In this document: in pieces, positions 22,010 through 32,199 of the stretch
Layout: the number at the start of each line of letters is the position of its first letter
Numbering within the stretch: the first letter of the stretch is position 1
Assembly (NCBI GenBank): GCA_964508295.1
Contig: CAZDSQ010000009.1
Location: 1-39,983 of the forward strand
DNA: 39,983 nt
Reading direction: 5' to 3'
Source of the DNA: SIG578 sp964508295
GTDB lineage: Bacteria > Bacillota > Clostridia > Oscillospirales > Ruminococcaceae
Position numbers and translations under genes: made by a program
Notes under the pieces: model-generated
Database searches by the model: none
Told to the model about the DNA's origin: nothing
The model's input: the letters and a program-made list of their open reading frames with translations, nothing else

Positions 22010-22615
22010 TTAGCAGCAGGGAATAAGGTCACCGCCCATACATTCGCAACAGCAGTCACAGCAGATAAGCTGGGTGCAAAGGTCCCCGCCGCACATGGTG
22101 CCACCGGGAGCGGTGCGGTAACCGCCGGGGTTGTAATTGCCGTTTCTGCGCTGCTGCATCTGGTTAAATGCGGCGGCGTATTCGCTGTTGGTCGGGTCCA
22201 TTCTCACAGCGGTCTCAAAGTGTGTATATGCGTCGTTAAACCAGCCGCGCGAATAAAGAACACTTGCCTTTAAAAAGTGCCACTCGGCGTTTCTATTGCT
22301 TGAAACAACTCCGTCAAGAAGCTCCTCTGCCTCGGCAATGCGCCTCTGGTTTATGAGCCTTCTTATGTCAGCAAACTGCGAGTAGGAGTTGTAGCTGTTA
22401 TAATTGCCGCCGCTTGCACCACCTTGTCTGCGAGAGCGCATGATCTCGTCATAGGCGGCGTTGATCTCAGCCATCTTTTTTTCGGCATCCTTTTTGGACA
22501 TTTCATCGGAGCAAAGGTCGGGATGATATTTTTTGGAAAGCTCTCTGTAAACATCTTTAATTTGCTCGTCGGTTGCAGTTTCGGCAACGCCTAAAACTCT
22601 ATACGGATTTTCCAT
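22010..22615 (-). CDS. J-domain protein with TPR-like segment and cysteine-rich tail
   Basis: 201-aa protein. Residues 1-65 form a J domain (NPYRVLGVAETATDEQIKDV, then KKYHPDLCSD with the HPD motif). A Gly/Asn/Tyr/Ser linker follows, then a TPR-like helical region (AEWHFLKASVLYSRGWFNDA with YTHFETAVRMDPTNSEYA). The last 28 residues hold ten cysteines in CC and CCC clusters. It should recruit DnaK to a client or membrane site; the tail may bind metal or be acylated. The start ATG 22615 overlaps the end of the DUF5685 gene by 17 bp, so the two are coupled and likely functionally linked. Confidence 0.85.
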   Translation of the reverse strand: MENPYRVLGVAETATDEQIKDVYRELSKKYHPDLCSDEMSKKDAEKKMAEINAAYDEIMRSRRQGGASGGNYNSYNSYSQFADIRRLINQRRIAEAEELLDGVVSSNRNAEWHFLKASVLYSRGWFNDAYTHFETAVRMDPTNSEYAAAFNQMQQRRNGNYNPGGYRTAPGGTMCGGDLCTQLICCDCCCECMGGDLIPCC

Positions 22616-23480
22616 TAAGGGCAAGTTTCCTTTCTTTTTTTGTTTTACTGTGAAGCACAGCATTCTGAGTGTTTTTTAGTCCTAAAAAGATAATGTTTTT
22701 GAGTATAGGCTCAAAATGCTGTAAGCGAATTTTCAAAATTGTATCCTGCGCCTCGCTTATGCAAATATTTAAGCTCAGCTCGCATTCTTTTTTTATTTTT
22801 TCTATATCCTCTTTGGATATGTTTTCGGTTTTTAAGGGGTTGAAAGCGCCCGTTTTTACGTCGCGCTCAAGGTCGTCGGCTGCGTCAAGAAGATAAATGT
22901 ACCTGCCGAGAACATAGCCGAGCCGACTGAGGCTTTCTTTCTGCTCGCCGGCCTCGCTCAAATTTGAGAAAAACTCTGCTAAAAGCTGTGCGGTAGGGTC
23001 GCAGCAAGCATCAAGAGATGCTCCGCCTTCCTCAGCTTTTCTTTGACTTTCAAGATATCTTTCTACCGCCTCTGCTTCACTTGGTAGCTCCTTGGCGGCT
23101 TTTGTGTATTTGGGCTTTACATATAAAAGCGCAAGTCTTGTAAGAACTTTGCTGCTGTCGCGGTCGGAAAGATTGTCAAGGAGCTTACTGTAGAGCAGCA
23201 AAACCGCAAGCTTGGCGGCGTAGGAAAGCTCGTCACTTTGCTTTACGCAGTTTTTCTTTGCAAAAAGCTTTGCGGGGCAGCGGCAGGTGTCGTAGCCGCA
23301 AAAATCCTCTTTTAGTGAAAGTGCCAAGAGGGAGAAAAAGGTAAGATCATAGCTTAAGGTAAGCCTTAAAAGAGCGCCGCTATGCCCCATAGCTCTGCAA
23401 AAGCCGCAGTAAACTGCGTTGTATGCCTGAAATTCGCATATCTTCATTTCGGGCTTCATTGGCCTAAGATAACCAAACAT
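22599..23480 (-). CDS. DUF5685-family protein
   Basis: 293-aa, mainly helical protein without a signal peptide. Conserved-looking parts are FGYLRPMKPEMKICEFQAY, a cysteine segment YCGFCRAMG, CRCPAKLFAKKNC, and an acidic motif LLDAADDLERDVKTGAFNPL. The DDxxxD-like acidic helix plus all-alpha make-up recall isoprenoid synthases, and the cysteines suggest a metal site; both are impressions only. I match it to DUF5685 by these landmarks. It overlaps the J-domain gene downstream, a pairing that suggests a shared process. GGAGAGC precedes ATG 23480, and a candidate sigma-A promoter lies in the short gap upstream. Confidence 0.75.
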   Translation of the reverse strand: MFGYLRPMKPEMKICEFQAYNAVYCGFCRAMGHSGALLRLTLSYDLTFFSLLALSLKEDFCGYDTCRCPAKLFAKKNCVKQSDELSYAAKLAVLLLYSKLLDNLSDRDSSKVLTRLALLYVKPKYTKAAKELPSEAEAVERYLESQRKAEEGGASLDACCDPTAQLLAEFFSNLSEAGEQKESLSRLGYVLGRYIYLLDAADDLERDVKTGAFNPLKTENISKEDIEKIKKECELSLNICISEAQDTILKIRLQHFEPILKNIIFLGLKNTQNAVLHSKTKKERKLALNGKSV

Positions 23481-23547
23481 AGCGCTCTCCTTTTCTTTAT
23501 TTTAGCTGTTTAAAATGCAAAAAACAACTAACAAATCGTAAACAAAT

Positions 23548-24021
23548 TTAAACAGTTTTATTTTTTCTTCGTTTTTTAAAGAAATCCGTAAGAACCTGTG
23601 CACATTTTTCATGCATAATAGGTCCCTCAAGCTCGGGAATGTGATTAAAGGGAACTTCGTAAAGATTTACGGCTGAGCCACAGGCTCCAAACCGCAGGTC
23701 CTTTGCGCCATAAACAACGCGGTCTATCCGAGCGTTTATTGCCGCACCTGCGCACATAGGGCAGGGCTCAAGCGTTACGTATAGGGTGCAGCCCGACAGT
23801 CGCCAGCTTTTAAGGTGGCGGCAGGCCTTATCTATGGCCGAGATCTCGGCGTGCATAATGGCGTTTTTCTTGCTTTCTCGCTTGTTGTAGCCGTAGCTTA
23901 TTATTTTCTCAGAGCCGTCATCAAGGGTTTTGACTATAACTGCACCGACAGGCACTTCGCCGAGCGTTTCAGCTTTTTTTGCCTGCCGCAGAGCGATTTT
24001 CATATAATGAAGGTCGTTCAT
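23548..24021 (-). CDS. tadA: tRNA-specific adenosine deaminase TadA
   Basis: 157-aa zinc deaminase that converts A34 to inosine in tRNA-Arg(ACG). Zinc ligands are His57 in the HAE motif (NAIMHAEISAID) and Cys87/Cys90 in LEPCPMCAGA, with Glu59 as proton shuttle. The tail FFKKRRKNK is basic. The start is ATG 24021 because AAGGAGGGC lies just upstream; a longer in-frame reading from 24057 would run into the CPBP gene. It is the last gene after the dnaJ/CPBP genes. Confidence 0.95.
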   Translation of the reverse strand: MNDLHYMKIALRQAKKAETLGEVPVGAVIVKTLDDGSEKIISYGYNKRESKKNAIMHAEISAIDKACRHLKSWRLSGCTLYVTLEPCPMCAGAAINARIDRVVYGAKDLRFGACGSAVNLYEVPFNHIPELEGPIMHEKCAQVLTDFFKKRRKNKTV

Positions 24022-24031
24022 TTTGCCCTCC

Positions 24032-25000
24032 TTAAACTGCCGAAACAGCAAATGCAATGGTCATAATGATAAAAAACAGCATCGGCAGGCTTGTAAAAAC
24101 TATTGCCGCTTTTCTGCCTTTGAAAACGAGCTTTCCGTCAAAGGCTAGTCTAAATGCGCCGTCGTTCTTTTTCTGCATCAGCAAAAGTGTGCAAACCGAA
24201 ATTACCGCCATAACGGCAAGCAGACCGATGTATATAAGGTCGGCTTGATCGCACGGAAGCCTGCCTTCAAGCAAAATCATCGCAACCGAAATTAAGTTGT
24301 TGAGAGCGTGAAGTATCAGCGGGCATAAAAGCGAGCCCGTCCAGACCGCCAAAAAGCCGAATACAATTCCCGCAACAAAGGCGTAGGCAAACGAGAAAAA
24401 TGACGAGTGCAGCAGCATAAACAAAAATGCGCTTGTAATAACTGCAAAAACATCGCCGTACCGCCTCAGCCGCTCTAAAATAAGAAAACGGAAAAGAATT
24501 TCCTCTAAGATCGGTGCTAAAATCGCGTGCGACAAAACAAATATAACGGTTGCAAAAGCTCCGTTTGGAGCGAGTGTTGCGCTTGGTTGCAGGTCAAATC
24601 GAGCCAAAATGCTGTTGCTTACAATGTTGGCCGCAGAGGAGAGAGGGATTGCCCCAAGCCCCAAAAGTAAAAATGCACAAAACCTGTTTTTGCTTACAGT
24701 CGGCTTGGCTGAAATAACGCTAAGTTTCCTTTTGGTAAGCAGTGATAAAAGGAAAATGCAAATACACAGCGGGATTACAGTAACCGCCAAAAGATAGACG
24801 CTGTAATACGGGCTTTGAGAAAACGACTGTGTAATCAAATCTGGGTCTGTGATGGCTGTGGTAGAGGAATATGCCGATAAAAAAATCGTAGCCAGTATAG
24901 AGGAAACGGGCAGATATGTGCAAAGACTTAAGGCAATTTTAAAAACATCTTCTCTTAAGTCCGATGCCGCCTCCGCTCTGTAGACCTGCTCGCTGTGCAT
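24032..25000 (-). CDS. CPBP-family intramembrane metalloprotease (Abi/CAAX protease-like)
   Basis: 322-aa multi-pass membrane protein. The CPBP motifs are EEILFRFLILERLRR (EExxxR), a histidine in the segment LLHSSFFSFAYAFVAG, and PLILHALNN (HxxxN). Such proteins are putative glutamic intramembrane proteases related to Rce1; substrates are unknown. The start is ATG 25000, 7 bp after AGGAGG; an in-frame GTG at 25006 lies too close to the ribosome binding site. It lies 15 bp after dnaJ and 10 bp before tadA, so it is probably carried by the heat-shock operon's read-through. Confidence 0.9.
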   Translation of the reverse strand: MHSEQVYRAEAASDLREDVFKIALSLCTYLPVSSILATIFLSAYSSTTAITDPDLITQSFSQSPYYSVYLLAVTVIPLCICIFLLSLLTKRKLSVISAKPTVSKNRFCAFLLLGLGAIPLSSAANIVSNSILARFDLQPSATLAPNGAFATVIFVLSHAILAPILEEILFRFLILERLRRYGDVFAVITSAFLFMLLHSSFFSFAYAFVAGIVFGFLAVWTGSLLCPLILHALNNLISVAMILLEGRLPCDQADLIYIGLLAVMAVISVCTLLLMQKKNDGAFRLAFDGKLVFKGRKAAIVFTSLPMLFFIIMTIAFAVSAV

Positions 25001-25015
25001 ATTCACTCCTCCTTT

Positions 25016-26164
25016 TTAAAGGTCTTTAAGTCTGTCAAAAAAGCCTTTGCGCTTCTCATAGCTTGCGTCTGCAAGGCTCTTGTCAAGCTCCTTTAAAACC
25101 TCTTTCTGCTTCTTTGAAAGGTTTTTGGGAACCTCAACAGTAACCGTTACATACTGGTCACCGCGGGCATTAGAATTTAAGCTCTTGACACCCTTGCCTT
25201 TTAGGCGGAAGGTGGTAGAGGGCTGAGTTCCCTCGGGAATCTTGTATTTAACCTTGCCGTCAATGGTGGGAACGGTAAGCTCGTCGCCAAGCGCCGCCTG
25301 AACGTATGTTATGGGAACTTCGCAGAATATGTGGTATCCCTCGCGCTTAAATAAGGGGTGGGGACGCACCAAAACGTCAACGTGAACGTCACCGCTCGGG
25401 CCGCCGTTGATGCCAACGTCACCTTGACCTCTAAGGGTTAAGGTCTGTCCGTCGTCAATTCCTGCGGGGATAGAAATGTCAAGCCGGCGGGTCTTGCGCA
25501 CCTGTCCGTTGCCATTGCATTTTTTGCAGGGATTATTTATTATCTTTCCCTTGCCCGAGCATCTGGGGCAGGGGCGCATTGTTGTTGTAACACCAAACGG
25601 TGTCCTTTGCTGCATTCTGACTTGACCCGTTCCGTTACAATCGGGGCAGGTCTGCGGACTGCTGCCAGCCGCCGCGCCGCTACCGTTACAGTCGGGGCAT
25701 TTTTCTAAGTGAGAAAACTCGACCGTCTTTTCGCAACCCTTGCAGGCTTCTAAAAAGTCAATTGAAACCGAGGCCTCAACATCGCCGCCGCGTCTGGGGG
25801 CGTTGGGGTTTGCTCTGCGGCCTCCGCCTCCAAAAAATGAGCCGAAAATGTCACCCAAGTCAAAGTCCATACCGCCGCCAAAGCCGCCGAAGCCACCAAA
25901 ACCGCCTGCGCCTGCACCGCCAGCGTTGTAACTCGGGTCAACACCCGCGTGACCGAACTGGTCGTACCTTGCACGCTTTTGTGGGTCGGAAAGCACCTCG
26001 TGCGCCTCGGATGCCTCTTTAAACTTGGCTTCAGCTTCCTTGTCGCCGGGGTTTAGGTCGGGGTGGTACTGCTTTGCCTTTTGGCGATATGCTTTTTTTA
26101 TTTCATCGTCTGAGGCCCCTTTTGAAAGCCCCAGAACTTCATAGTAATCGCGTTTTTCTGCCAA
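25016..26164 (-). CDS. dnaJ: Chaperone protein DnaJ
   Basis: 382-aa Hsp40. J domain with KQYHPDLNPGD, a long Gly/Phe linker, then the four zinc-finger repeats CxxCxGxG: CPDCNGSG, CPDCNGTG, CPRCSGKG and CKKCNGNG. The first expected module is divided in the usual way after CKGCEKTV. The C-terminal client-binding domain ends in a short helix. It stimulates DnaK ATPase and delivers clients. It lies downstream of dnaK, with a terminator-like hairpin between them. Confidence 0.97.
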   Translation of the reverse strand: MAEKRDYYEVLGLSKGASDDEIKKAYRQKAKQYHPDLNPGDKEAEAKFKEASEAHEVLSDPQKRARYDQFGHAGVDPSYNAGGAGAGGFGGFGGFGGGMDFDLGDIFGSFFGGGGRRANPNAPRRGGDVEASVSIDFLEACKGCEKTVEFSHLEKCPDCNGSGAAAGSSPQTCPDCNGTGQVRMQQRTPFGVTTTMRPCPRCSGKGKIINNPCKKCNGNGQVRKTRRLDISIPAGIDDGQTLTLRGQGDVGINGGPSGDVHVDVLVRPHPLFKREGYHIFCEVPITYVQAALGDELTVPTIDGKVKYKIPEGTQPSTTFRLKGKGVKSLNSNARGDQYVTVTVEVPKNLSKKQKEVLKELDKSLADASYEKRKGFFDRLKDL

Positions 26165-26188
26165 TCTGATTCACCCTTTTAAATTCTC

Positions 26189-26231
26189 TAAAAAAGGCAT
26201 TAAGCCGCCCGTAAATTCGGGGCGGCAATGC
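26189..26231 (-). terminator. Terminator-like hairpin between dnaK and dnaJ
   Basis: On the minus strand GCATTGCCGCCC pairs with GGGCGGCTTAATGC and is followed by TTTTTT, 5 bp after the dnaK stop. It should cut part of the transcription so that dnaJ and the genes after it are made at lower level than dnaK. Confidence 0.78.
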
Positions 26232-26235
26232 TGTT

Positions 26236-28077
<1,842 letters not shown>

Positions 28078-28106
28078 GATAATTTTTCTCCTTTTATATA
28101 AATGAT

Positions 28107-28643
28107 TTAGTTTGCAACCTTAACACAAGCGGGGCGAATTATCTTATCGCCGAGTGTGTAGCCCTTTTGGAAAACCTCAACTATCTGATTTTCCTCAAAG
28201 TTTTCGTCTTCAATGTGCATAACTGCGATGTGGCGGGTGGGGTCAAACTTCTCGCCCTGAGCCGCCATTTCAGCAATGCCAAGCCGTGTTAAATACTCGA
28301 TAAACTGTGCGTGTATCATTTTAAGACCTTCGTCAAGGTTTTCGCCCGCGGCGGCAATCGCTCTGTCAAAGTTGTCGATGACGGGCAAAAGCTCTTCGGC
28401 ACACTTTGCTGTGGCATTTGCGTAAATATCGGTCTTTTCCTTGGCGGTGCGCTTTCTGAAATTGTCGTACTCGGCGCAGAGCCTTAAATAGCTGTCTTTC
28501 TGAGCAGTAAGCTCGTTAGTAAGCTCAACTATCTGTGCTGCGAGCGCAGCCTCTTTTTTGCTTACCTTCGATTTAGCCTCTTTTTTAGGGGGTGCCTCCT
28601 CATTGGGTGCGGCAGAATTTATGTTCTCCTGATTTTCGCTCAT
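28107..28643 (-). CDS. grpE: Nucleotide exchange factor GrpE
   Basis: 178-aa GrpE. An acidic/Lys-rich N-terminus and long coiled coil (DSYLRLCAEYDNFRKRTAKE) lead to the beta domain with GEKFDPTRHIAVMH and VFQKGYTLGDKIIRPACVKV. It releases ADP from DnaK. It lies between hrcA and dnaK in the standard order. Confidence 0.97.
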   Translation of the reverse strand: MSENQENINSAAPNEEAPPKKEAKSKVSKKEAALAAQIVELTNELTAQKDSYLRLCAEYDNFRKRTAKEKTDIYANATAKCAEELLPVIDNFDRAIAAAGENLDEGLKMIHAQFIEYLTRLGIAEMAAQGEKFDPTRHIAVMHIEDENFEENQIVEVFQKGYTLGDKIIRPACVKVAN

Positions 28644-28660
28644 CTTTTGAGCCTCCTTGT

Positions 28661-29671
28661 CTAATTGCTAAGTCTGTTTTTTAACATATTTTCCAGAGAT
28701 GCAGAAAAATATTCCAGCATAGGAATAATACCCTCGTAATCAAGGCGGTAGGAGCCTAACACTCCTATCGAGCCCATAAGCTCGCCGCTAAATCGGTAGC
28801 CGGTGTATAAAAGCGCCGTGCTGCCTAAAGCTTCGTCGTCGGGAATAACTATGCTGACCGAGCTGCTCTTTGGCGAGAGCAGGTCTACAAACTGCGCGGA
28901 ATGAAGCATATTAAGGGCGCTTTGCGCGGCTCTCGCGCTCTGTGCGGCACCGAATATGTTTGCCTGACCCTTTATAAAGACTTCGGGGCTTGAAAGCTCT
29001 CCGACAGTTTTAGAGAGCGCTTCGAAAAAGGGCGAGAACAAAAGCGAGTAATCGGTAAGCTCTGCCGCCATGGTTTGAAGAAGCGGCGGTGTAATGTCGC
29101 AAAGCGGCATTCCCTCAAGCTTTTCCTCGGCCGCCTTTGAAAGAGTGGTGAGTGCCTCGTCGGTCACAAGCCCAAAGAGATTGACAAAAACGCTTTTGAT
29201 AATTCCCGTTTCGGTTACAACAACAAAGATCATACTGCTGCTGCCGGTCTTTATAAAGTCTATTTGTTTAAGTGTAACTGCGCGGCCTGTGGGCGCGGTG
29301 GAAAACGAAACACAGTTTGAAGCATCGGCAAGTGCAGAGGAAACCGCGCTTACTGCGCCCTCTACGCTGTGCGTGCCCGAAATCAGCGAGTCGATAACCT
29401 CACGTCTTTCCCTTGAAAGCCTGCGCTTTTTAAGTAGCCTTTCTGTGTAAAGGCGCATTCCTGCGGCGGTTGGAATTCTTCCTGCCGAGGTATGCGGCTG
29501 AAACAAAAGGCCGCGCTTTTCGAGCTCCGCCATATCGTTTCTGATGGTAGCGGAGGAAACTGCACCGTCCAGCTCCGACACAAGCGACTTTGAGCCGACA
29601 GGCTCACCCGTTCTGAGATAGCCTTTGGCAATAAGGGATAAAACGGCAAGTTTTCTTGGATCAAGTTCCAT
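28661..29671 (-). CDS. hrcA: Heat-inducible transcription repressor HrcA
   Basis: 336-aa repressor. N-terminal winged helix with GYLRTGEPVGSKSLV and the recognition helix SSATIRNDMAELEKRGLL, then HTSAGRIPTAAGMRLYT. It binds CIRCE and is stabilised by GroEL. The start ATG 29671 follows GAGGTG; a longer in-frame reading from 29719 would pass through the CIRCE itself. It is the first gene of hrcA-grpE-dnaK-dnaJ and autoregulates the operon. Confidence 0.96.
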   Translation of the reverse strand: MELDPRKLAVLSLIAKGYLRTGEPVGSKSLVSELDGAVSSATIRNDMAELEKRGLLFQPHTSAGRIPTAAGMRLYTERLLKKRRLSRERREVIDSLISGTHSVEGAVSAVSSALADASNCVSFSTAPTGRAVTLKQIDFIKTGSSSMIFVVVTETGIIKSVFVNLFGLVTDEALTTLSKAAEEKLEGMPLCDITPPLLQTMAAELTDYSLLFSPFFEALSKTVGELSSPEVFIKGQANIFGAAQSARAAQSALNMLHSAQFVDLLSPKSSSVSIVIPDDEALGSTALLYTGYRFSGELMGSIGVLGSYRLDYEGIIPMLEYFSASLENMLKNRLSN

Positions 29672-29688
29672 AAAAAAACACCTCGTTT

Positions 29689-29715
29689 TTAGCACTCGGG
29701 GTTTTAGAGTGCTAA
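29689..29715. promoter_or_regulatory. CIRCE operator (HrcA-binding site)
   Basis: Perfect consensus TTAGCACTC-N9-GAGTGCTAA. It starts at the expected transcription start of the promoter 5 bp upstream and ends 17 bp before the hrcA start codon. Confidence 0.97.
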
Positions 29716-29719
29716 ACAT

Positions 29720-29748
29720 AGATTACCCCAAATTTTTCCTTATGTCAA
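29720..29748 (-). promoter_or_regulatory. Sigma-A promoter of the hrcA-grpE-dnaK-dnaJ operon
   Basis: On the minus strand TTGACA (29748-29743), 17 bp, TAATCT (29725-29720). The CIRCE follows directly. Confidence 0.88.
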
Positions 29749-29839
29749 TAGATTTTGGCAAGTTAAAAAATAATTTACAAATTAGGCAGTAATAAAGCTC
29801 AAAAAAGGTGTGTATATATGCAATTTAACGGTGTCTTGA

Positions 29840-29871
29840 TTGACAATCGGGCAAAAAAATAGTAATATAAT
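29840..29871 (+). promoter_or_regulatory. Candidate promoter of the lemA-like gene
   Basis: TTGACA (29840-29845) is followed by two overlapping -10 choices: TAATAT (29863-29868) with a 17-bp spacer, or consensus TATAAT (29866-29871) with a 20-bp spacer. Confidence 0.6.
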
Positions 29872-29902
29872 GTTGTTAAAAACAAAAGAAAGGGGAAAAG
29901 TG

Positions 29903-30391
29903 ATGCCTTATCTGTTTTTAGCGCTCGTGCTTGTTTTGTCGATAGTGTTTATTTCGTCGCACAACGAGCTTGTGCTGCTTAGAAACCGCGCTGACGAGGC
30001 TTTCAGCCAGCTTGATGTTTATCTTAAAACAAGAAGTACCTTAGCTCGTGATGCCGCCGCTCTGGCAAAGCCTTTTTTGGAAAAAGAGAGCACTGATGTT
30101 TTGGCTTTTGCAAATCCGAAGGCAAAAAATGTGGATTTAAAAAGGCTGGATAAAGAGGAAAGCCTGCGTCTTGCATTGGGTAGGCTTTTTATAGCTGCAG
30201 AGAGCTGCGAGCTTAAGAATAGCGCTGAATTCTGCACTGTTAAAGAGCGGCTCGAAAGTTTAGAGGTGTCGCTTGGTAACGCTATCAAGTTTTATGATAG
30301 TGCTGCCAGAGCATATAATATCAAGGTCGAATCTTTCCCTGCATCCTTAGTTGCATCGCTCTGTAAGTTTGAGCGCAAACCCGTGTTCTAA
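29903..30391 (+). CDS. LemA-family membrane protein
   Basis: 162-aa protein with one N-terminal transmembrane helix (YLFLALVLVLSIVFISS) and a helical extracytoplasmic part. Family marks are HNELVLLRNRADEAFSQLDV with YLKTRSTLA, and the end FYDSAARAYNIKVESFPASL, matching the YN..IxxFPxxLxA pattern of LemA. The function of LemA proteins is unsettled. The central part is diverged. GGGGAAAAGTG precedes ATG 29903; a longer in-frame reading from 29840 would start inside the promoter. It is 29 bp from mscL. Confidence 0.8.
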   Translation: MPYLFLALVLVLSIVFISSHNELVLLRNRADEAFSQLDVYLKTRSTLARDAAALAKPFLEKESTDVLAFANPKAKNVDLKRLDKEESLRLALGRLFIAAESCELKNSAEFCTVKERLESLEVSLGNAIKFYDSAARAYNIKVESFPASLVASLCKFERKPVF

Positions 30392-30420
30392 AAAATACAT
30401 ATAAAAGAGAGGAAACTAAA

Positions 30421-30891
30421 ATGAAAAAGTTTTTTGCAGATTTTAAAGCGTTTATCGCAAGGGGTAATGTAATTGATATGGCAACCGCTGTTATAATCGG
30501 TGCCGCCTTCAACAAGATCATCACAAGCCTTGTAAATGACATCATTATGCCTCTTATCAGTATCCTTGTCGGCGGACTTAATGTTACCGATTGGAAATGG
30601 GTAATTTCACCTGAGGTCGTTGACGAGGCAGGAGTTGTTGTAACTGCAGAAAATTCTCTTAATTACGGTGTATTCATTCAGAGTGTTATAGATTTTCTGA
30701 TTGTTGCTTTCTGTATCTTCCTTGCTTTAAGGGTTATTCTTTCGTTTAAAGGTACCTTTGAAAAGCTTAAGAAGAAAGAGGAAGAGGCGGCCGCTGAGGT
30801 GGTAGAGGAAGCAGCGCCGGAGATTTCCGTGGAGCAGCAGCTTTTAACCGAGATCCGTGACCTTCTTAAAGAGCAGAAAAAAGCAGAATAA
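30421..30891 (+). CDS. mscL: Large-conductance mechanosensitive channel MscL
   Basis: 156-aa channel that opens at extreme membrane tension to release osmolytes. The N-terminal amphipathic helix is KKFFADFKAFIARGNVIDMA, TM1 follows with AVIIGAAFNKIITSLVNDII, TM2 is FIQSVIDFLIVAFCIFLALR. The cytoplasmic tail is longer and more Glu/Ala-rich than usual. AGAGAGGAAAC precedes ATG 30421. Confidence 0.96.
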   Translation: MKKFFADFKAFIARGNVIDMATAVIIGAAFNKIITSLVNDIIMPLISILVGGLNVTDWKWVISPEVVDEAGVVVTAENSLNYGVFIQSVIDFLIVAFCIFLALRVILSFKGTFEKLKKKEEEAAAEVVEEAAPEISVEQQLLTEIRDLLKEQKKAE

Positions 30892-30905
30892 AAGAGGTAA
30901 CAGTT

Positions 30906-31565
30906 ATGCAGCTTAAAGGACTTAAGATAAACTTTTTAGGTGACAGTATTACACAAGGCTCTGGTGCTTCAAGGCTTGGTCTGTGCTATGTTGCACAGTT
31001 TGAAAAGATTACGGGTGCCATCTGCCGTAACTACGGAATAGGCGGAACAAGAATTGCGGCACAAAAGGTTTCGTCCTCTTGCGCATATCACGATCTGGAT
31101 TTCTGCTATAGATATCGCTTTATGGATAAAGATGCCGACGTTGTTGCGGTTTTCGGCGGCACAAATGACTACGGACACGGTGACGCGCCTGTGGGAAGCT
31201 TTGAGGACAGAACTCCCGAGACCTTTTACGGCGCGCTTCACTATCTTTATAGCGGACTTAAAGAAATGTATCCCAAGGCTACCATTTTTGTTATGCTCCC
31301 CCTTCACAGAGAGGGTGAGGATAACGATATGGGTGAGTATTCCCGCAAGGGTAAGGTCTACGGCGATCTTAAGACCTATATAAAGGCCATCTGCGAGGTG
31401 GCTGAGTACTATAACCTTCCCGTGCTTGACCTTTATAATGAGTCGGGAATGTACGCCGACACCGAGGAGAACAGCAAAAAACATTTTGAGGACGGACTTC
31501 ACCCCAACGACCTCGGCCACAGAATAGTTGCCGAAAAGGTAGTAGAATTTATAGAGAAGCTTTAA
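30906..31565 (+). CDS. SGNH/GDSL-family hydrolase
   Basis: 219-aa esterase-like hydrolase without a signal peptide. Block I is FLGDSITQGSGAS (nucleophilic Ser), block III is FGGTNDYGHG (oxyanion Asn), and block V is DGLHPNDLGH (catalytic Asp/His). A conserved Gly lies in NYGIGGTRIA. The substrate could be an acylated sugar or lipid. AGAGGTAAC precedes ATG 30906, 14 bp after mscL, so it is probably co-transcribed. Confidence 0.92.
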   Translation: MQLKGLKINFLGDSITQGSGASRLGLCYVAQFEKITGAICRNYGIGGTRIAAQKVSSSCAYHDLDFCYRYRFMDKDADVVAVFGGTNDYGHGDAPVGSFEDRTPETFYGALHYLYSGLKEMYPKATIFVMLPLHREGEDNDMGEYSRKGKVYGDLKTYIKAICEVAEYYNLPVLDLYNESGMYADTEENSKKHFEDGLHPNDLGHRIVAEKVVEFIEKL

Positions 31566-31585
31566 TCACATAACGGAGGGTGCTT

Positions 31586-32149
31586 ATGAATAACTTAAAC
31601 AACAATGTAAACATTAACAATGCTCAAACCCCGAAATCTCTGGCAACCCAGAGATACACAACCGCAAGACACAATTTGCTGCTTATGATAGGCTTTACAA
31701 TAATCAACATTGCTCTGCTTTTTTTTAACAGCAACACTATGTTTCTCTTCTCGGCAACTGTTCCTTATATGTCTGCCATATACGCTCAGCAGTTTATAGC
31801 TATGCCTGCTGTAGCCGCCGTAAAAGGTGTGTTGTCCGCAGTATGTGTAGGCGTGGTTGTTGTGTCGCTTATGGCATACCTGCTTTGCTGGTTTATGAGT
31901 AAAAAGCACTACGGCTGGATGATTGCTGCGCTGGTATTGTTTGGTATTGATACGCTTGTGATGGCAACCTTATACCTGATATTTGGAGATTTTTCGGGAA
32001 TACTTGATGCCCTTGTTCACGCTTGGGTGCTGTATTACTTAATCTTAGGCGTAATCAACGGCTACAAGCTCAGAAAAATGCCTGAGGACCCGCAGGAAAT
32101 GCTTGCAGAGCCTGCCTACGACACGCAGGACGCAAACCTGCCCTCCTAA
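31586..32149 (+). CDS. Four-helix membrane protein of unknown function
   Basis: 187-aa protein with an Asn-rich soluble N-terminus (NNLNNNVNINN), four hydrophobic helices (LLLMIGFTIINIALLFF, then around VKGVLSAVCVGVVVVSLMAY, MIAALVLFGIDTLVMATLYL and a last one near YYLILGVI) and an acidic tail. I recognise no family. The start ATG 31586 follows CGGAGGG; a GTG 6 bp upstream overlaps it. It ends the lemA-mscL-SGNH unit before a strong terminator. Confidence 0.7.
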   Translation: MNNLNNNVNINNAQTPKSLATQRYTTARHNLLLMIGFTIINIALLFFNSNTMFLFSATVPYMSAIYAQQFIAMPAVAAVKGVLSAVCVGVVVVSLMAYLLCWFMSKKHYGWMIAALVLFGIDTLVMATLYLIFGDFSGILDALVHAWVLYYLILGVINGYKLRKMPEDPQEMLAEPAYDTQDANLPS

Positions 32150-32165
32150 ATATCTGTAAAATAAA

Positions 32166-32191
32166 AAAACCGCCGATTTTTCGGCGGTTTT
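32166..32191. terminator. Bidirectional terminator
   Basis: Arms AAAACCGCCGA and TCGGCGGTTTT surround a TTTT loop, between the convergent 4-TM and XRE genes. Confidence 0.88.
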
Positions 32192-32199
32192 GCTTTTTA

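Noticed and set aside
25740..26022. Pro-rich plus-strand frames inside dnaJ
   Set aside because: They are the complement of the Gly/Phe-rich linker of DnaJ.
30969..31520. 183-codon minus-strand frame inside the SGNH hydrolase gene
   Set aside because: Shadow of a gene with clear GDS, GGTND and DGLHPN motifs; no ribosome binding site.
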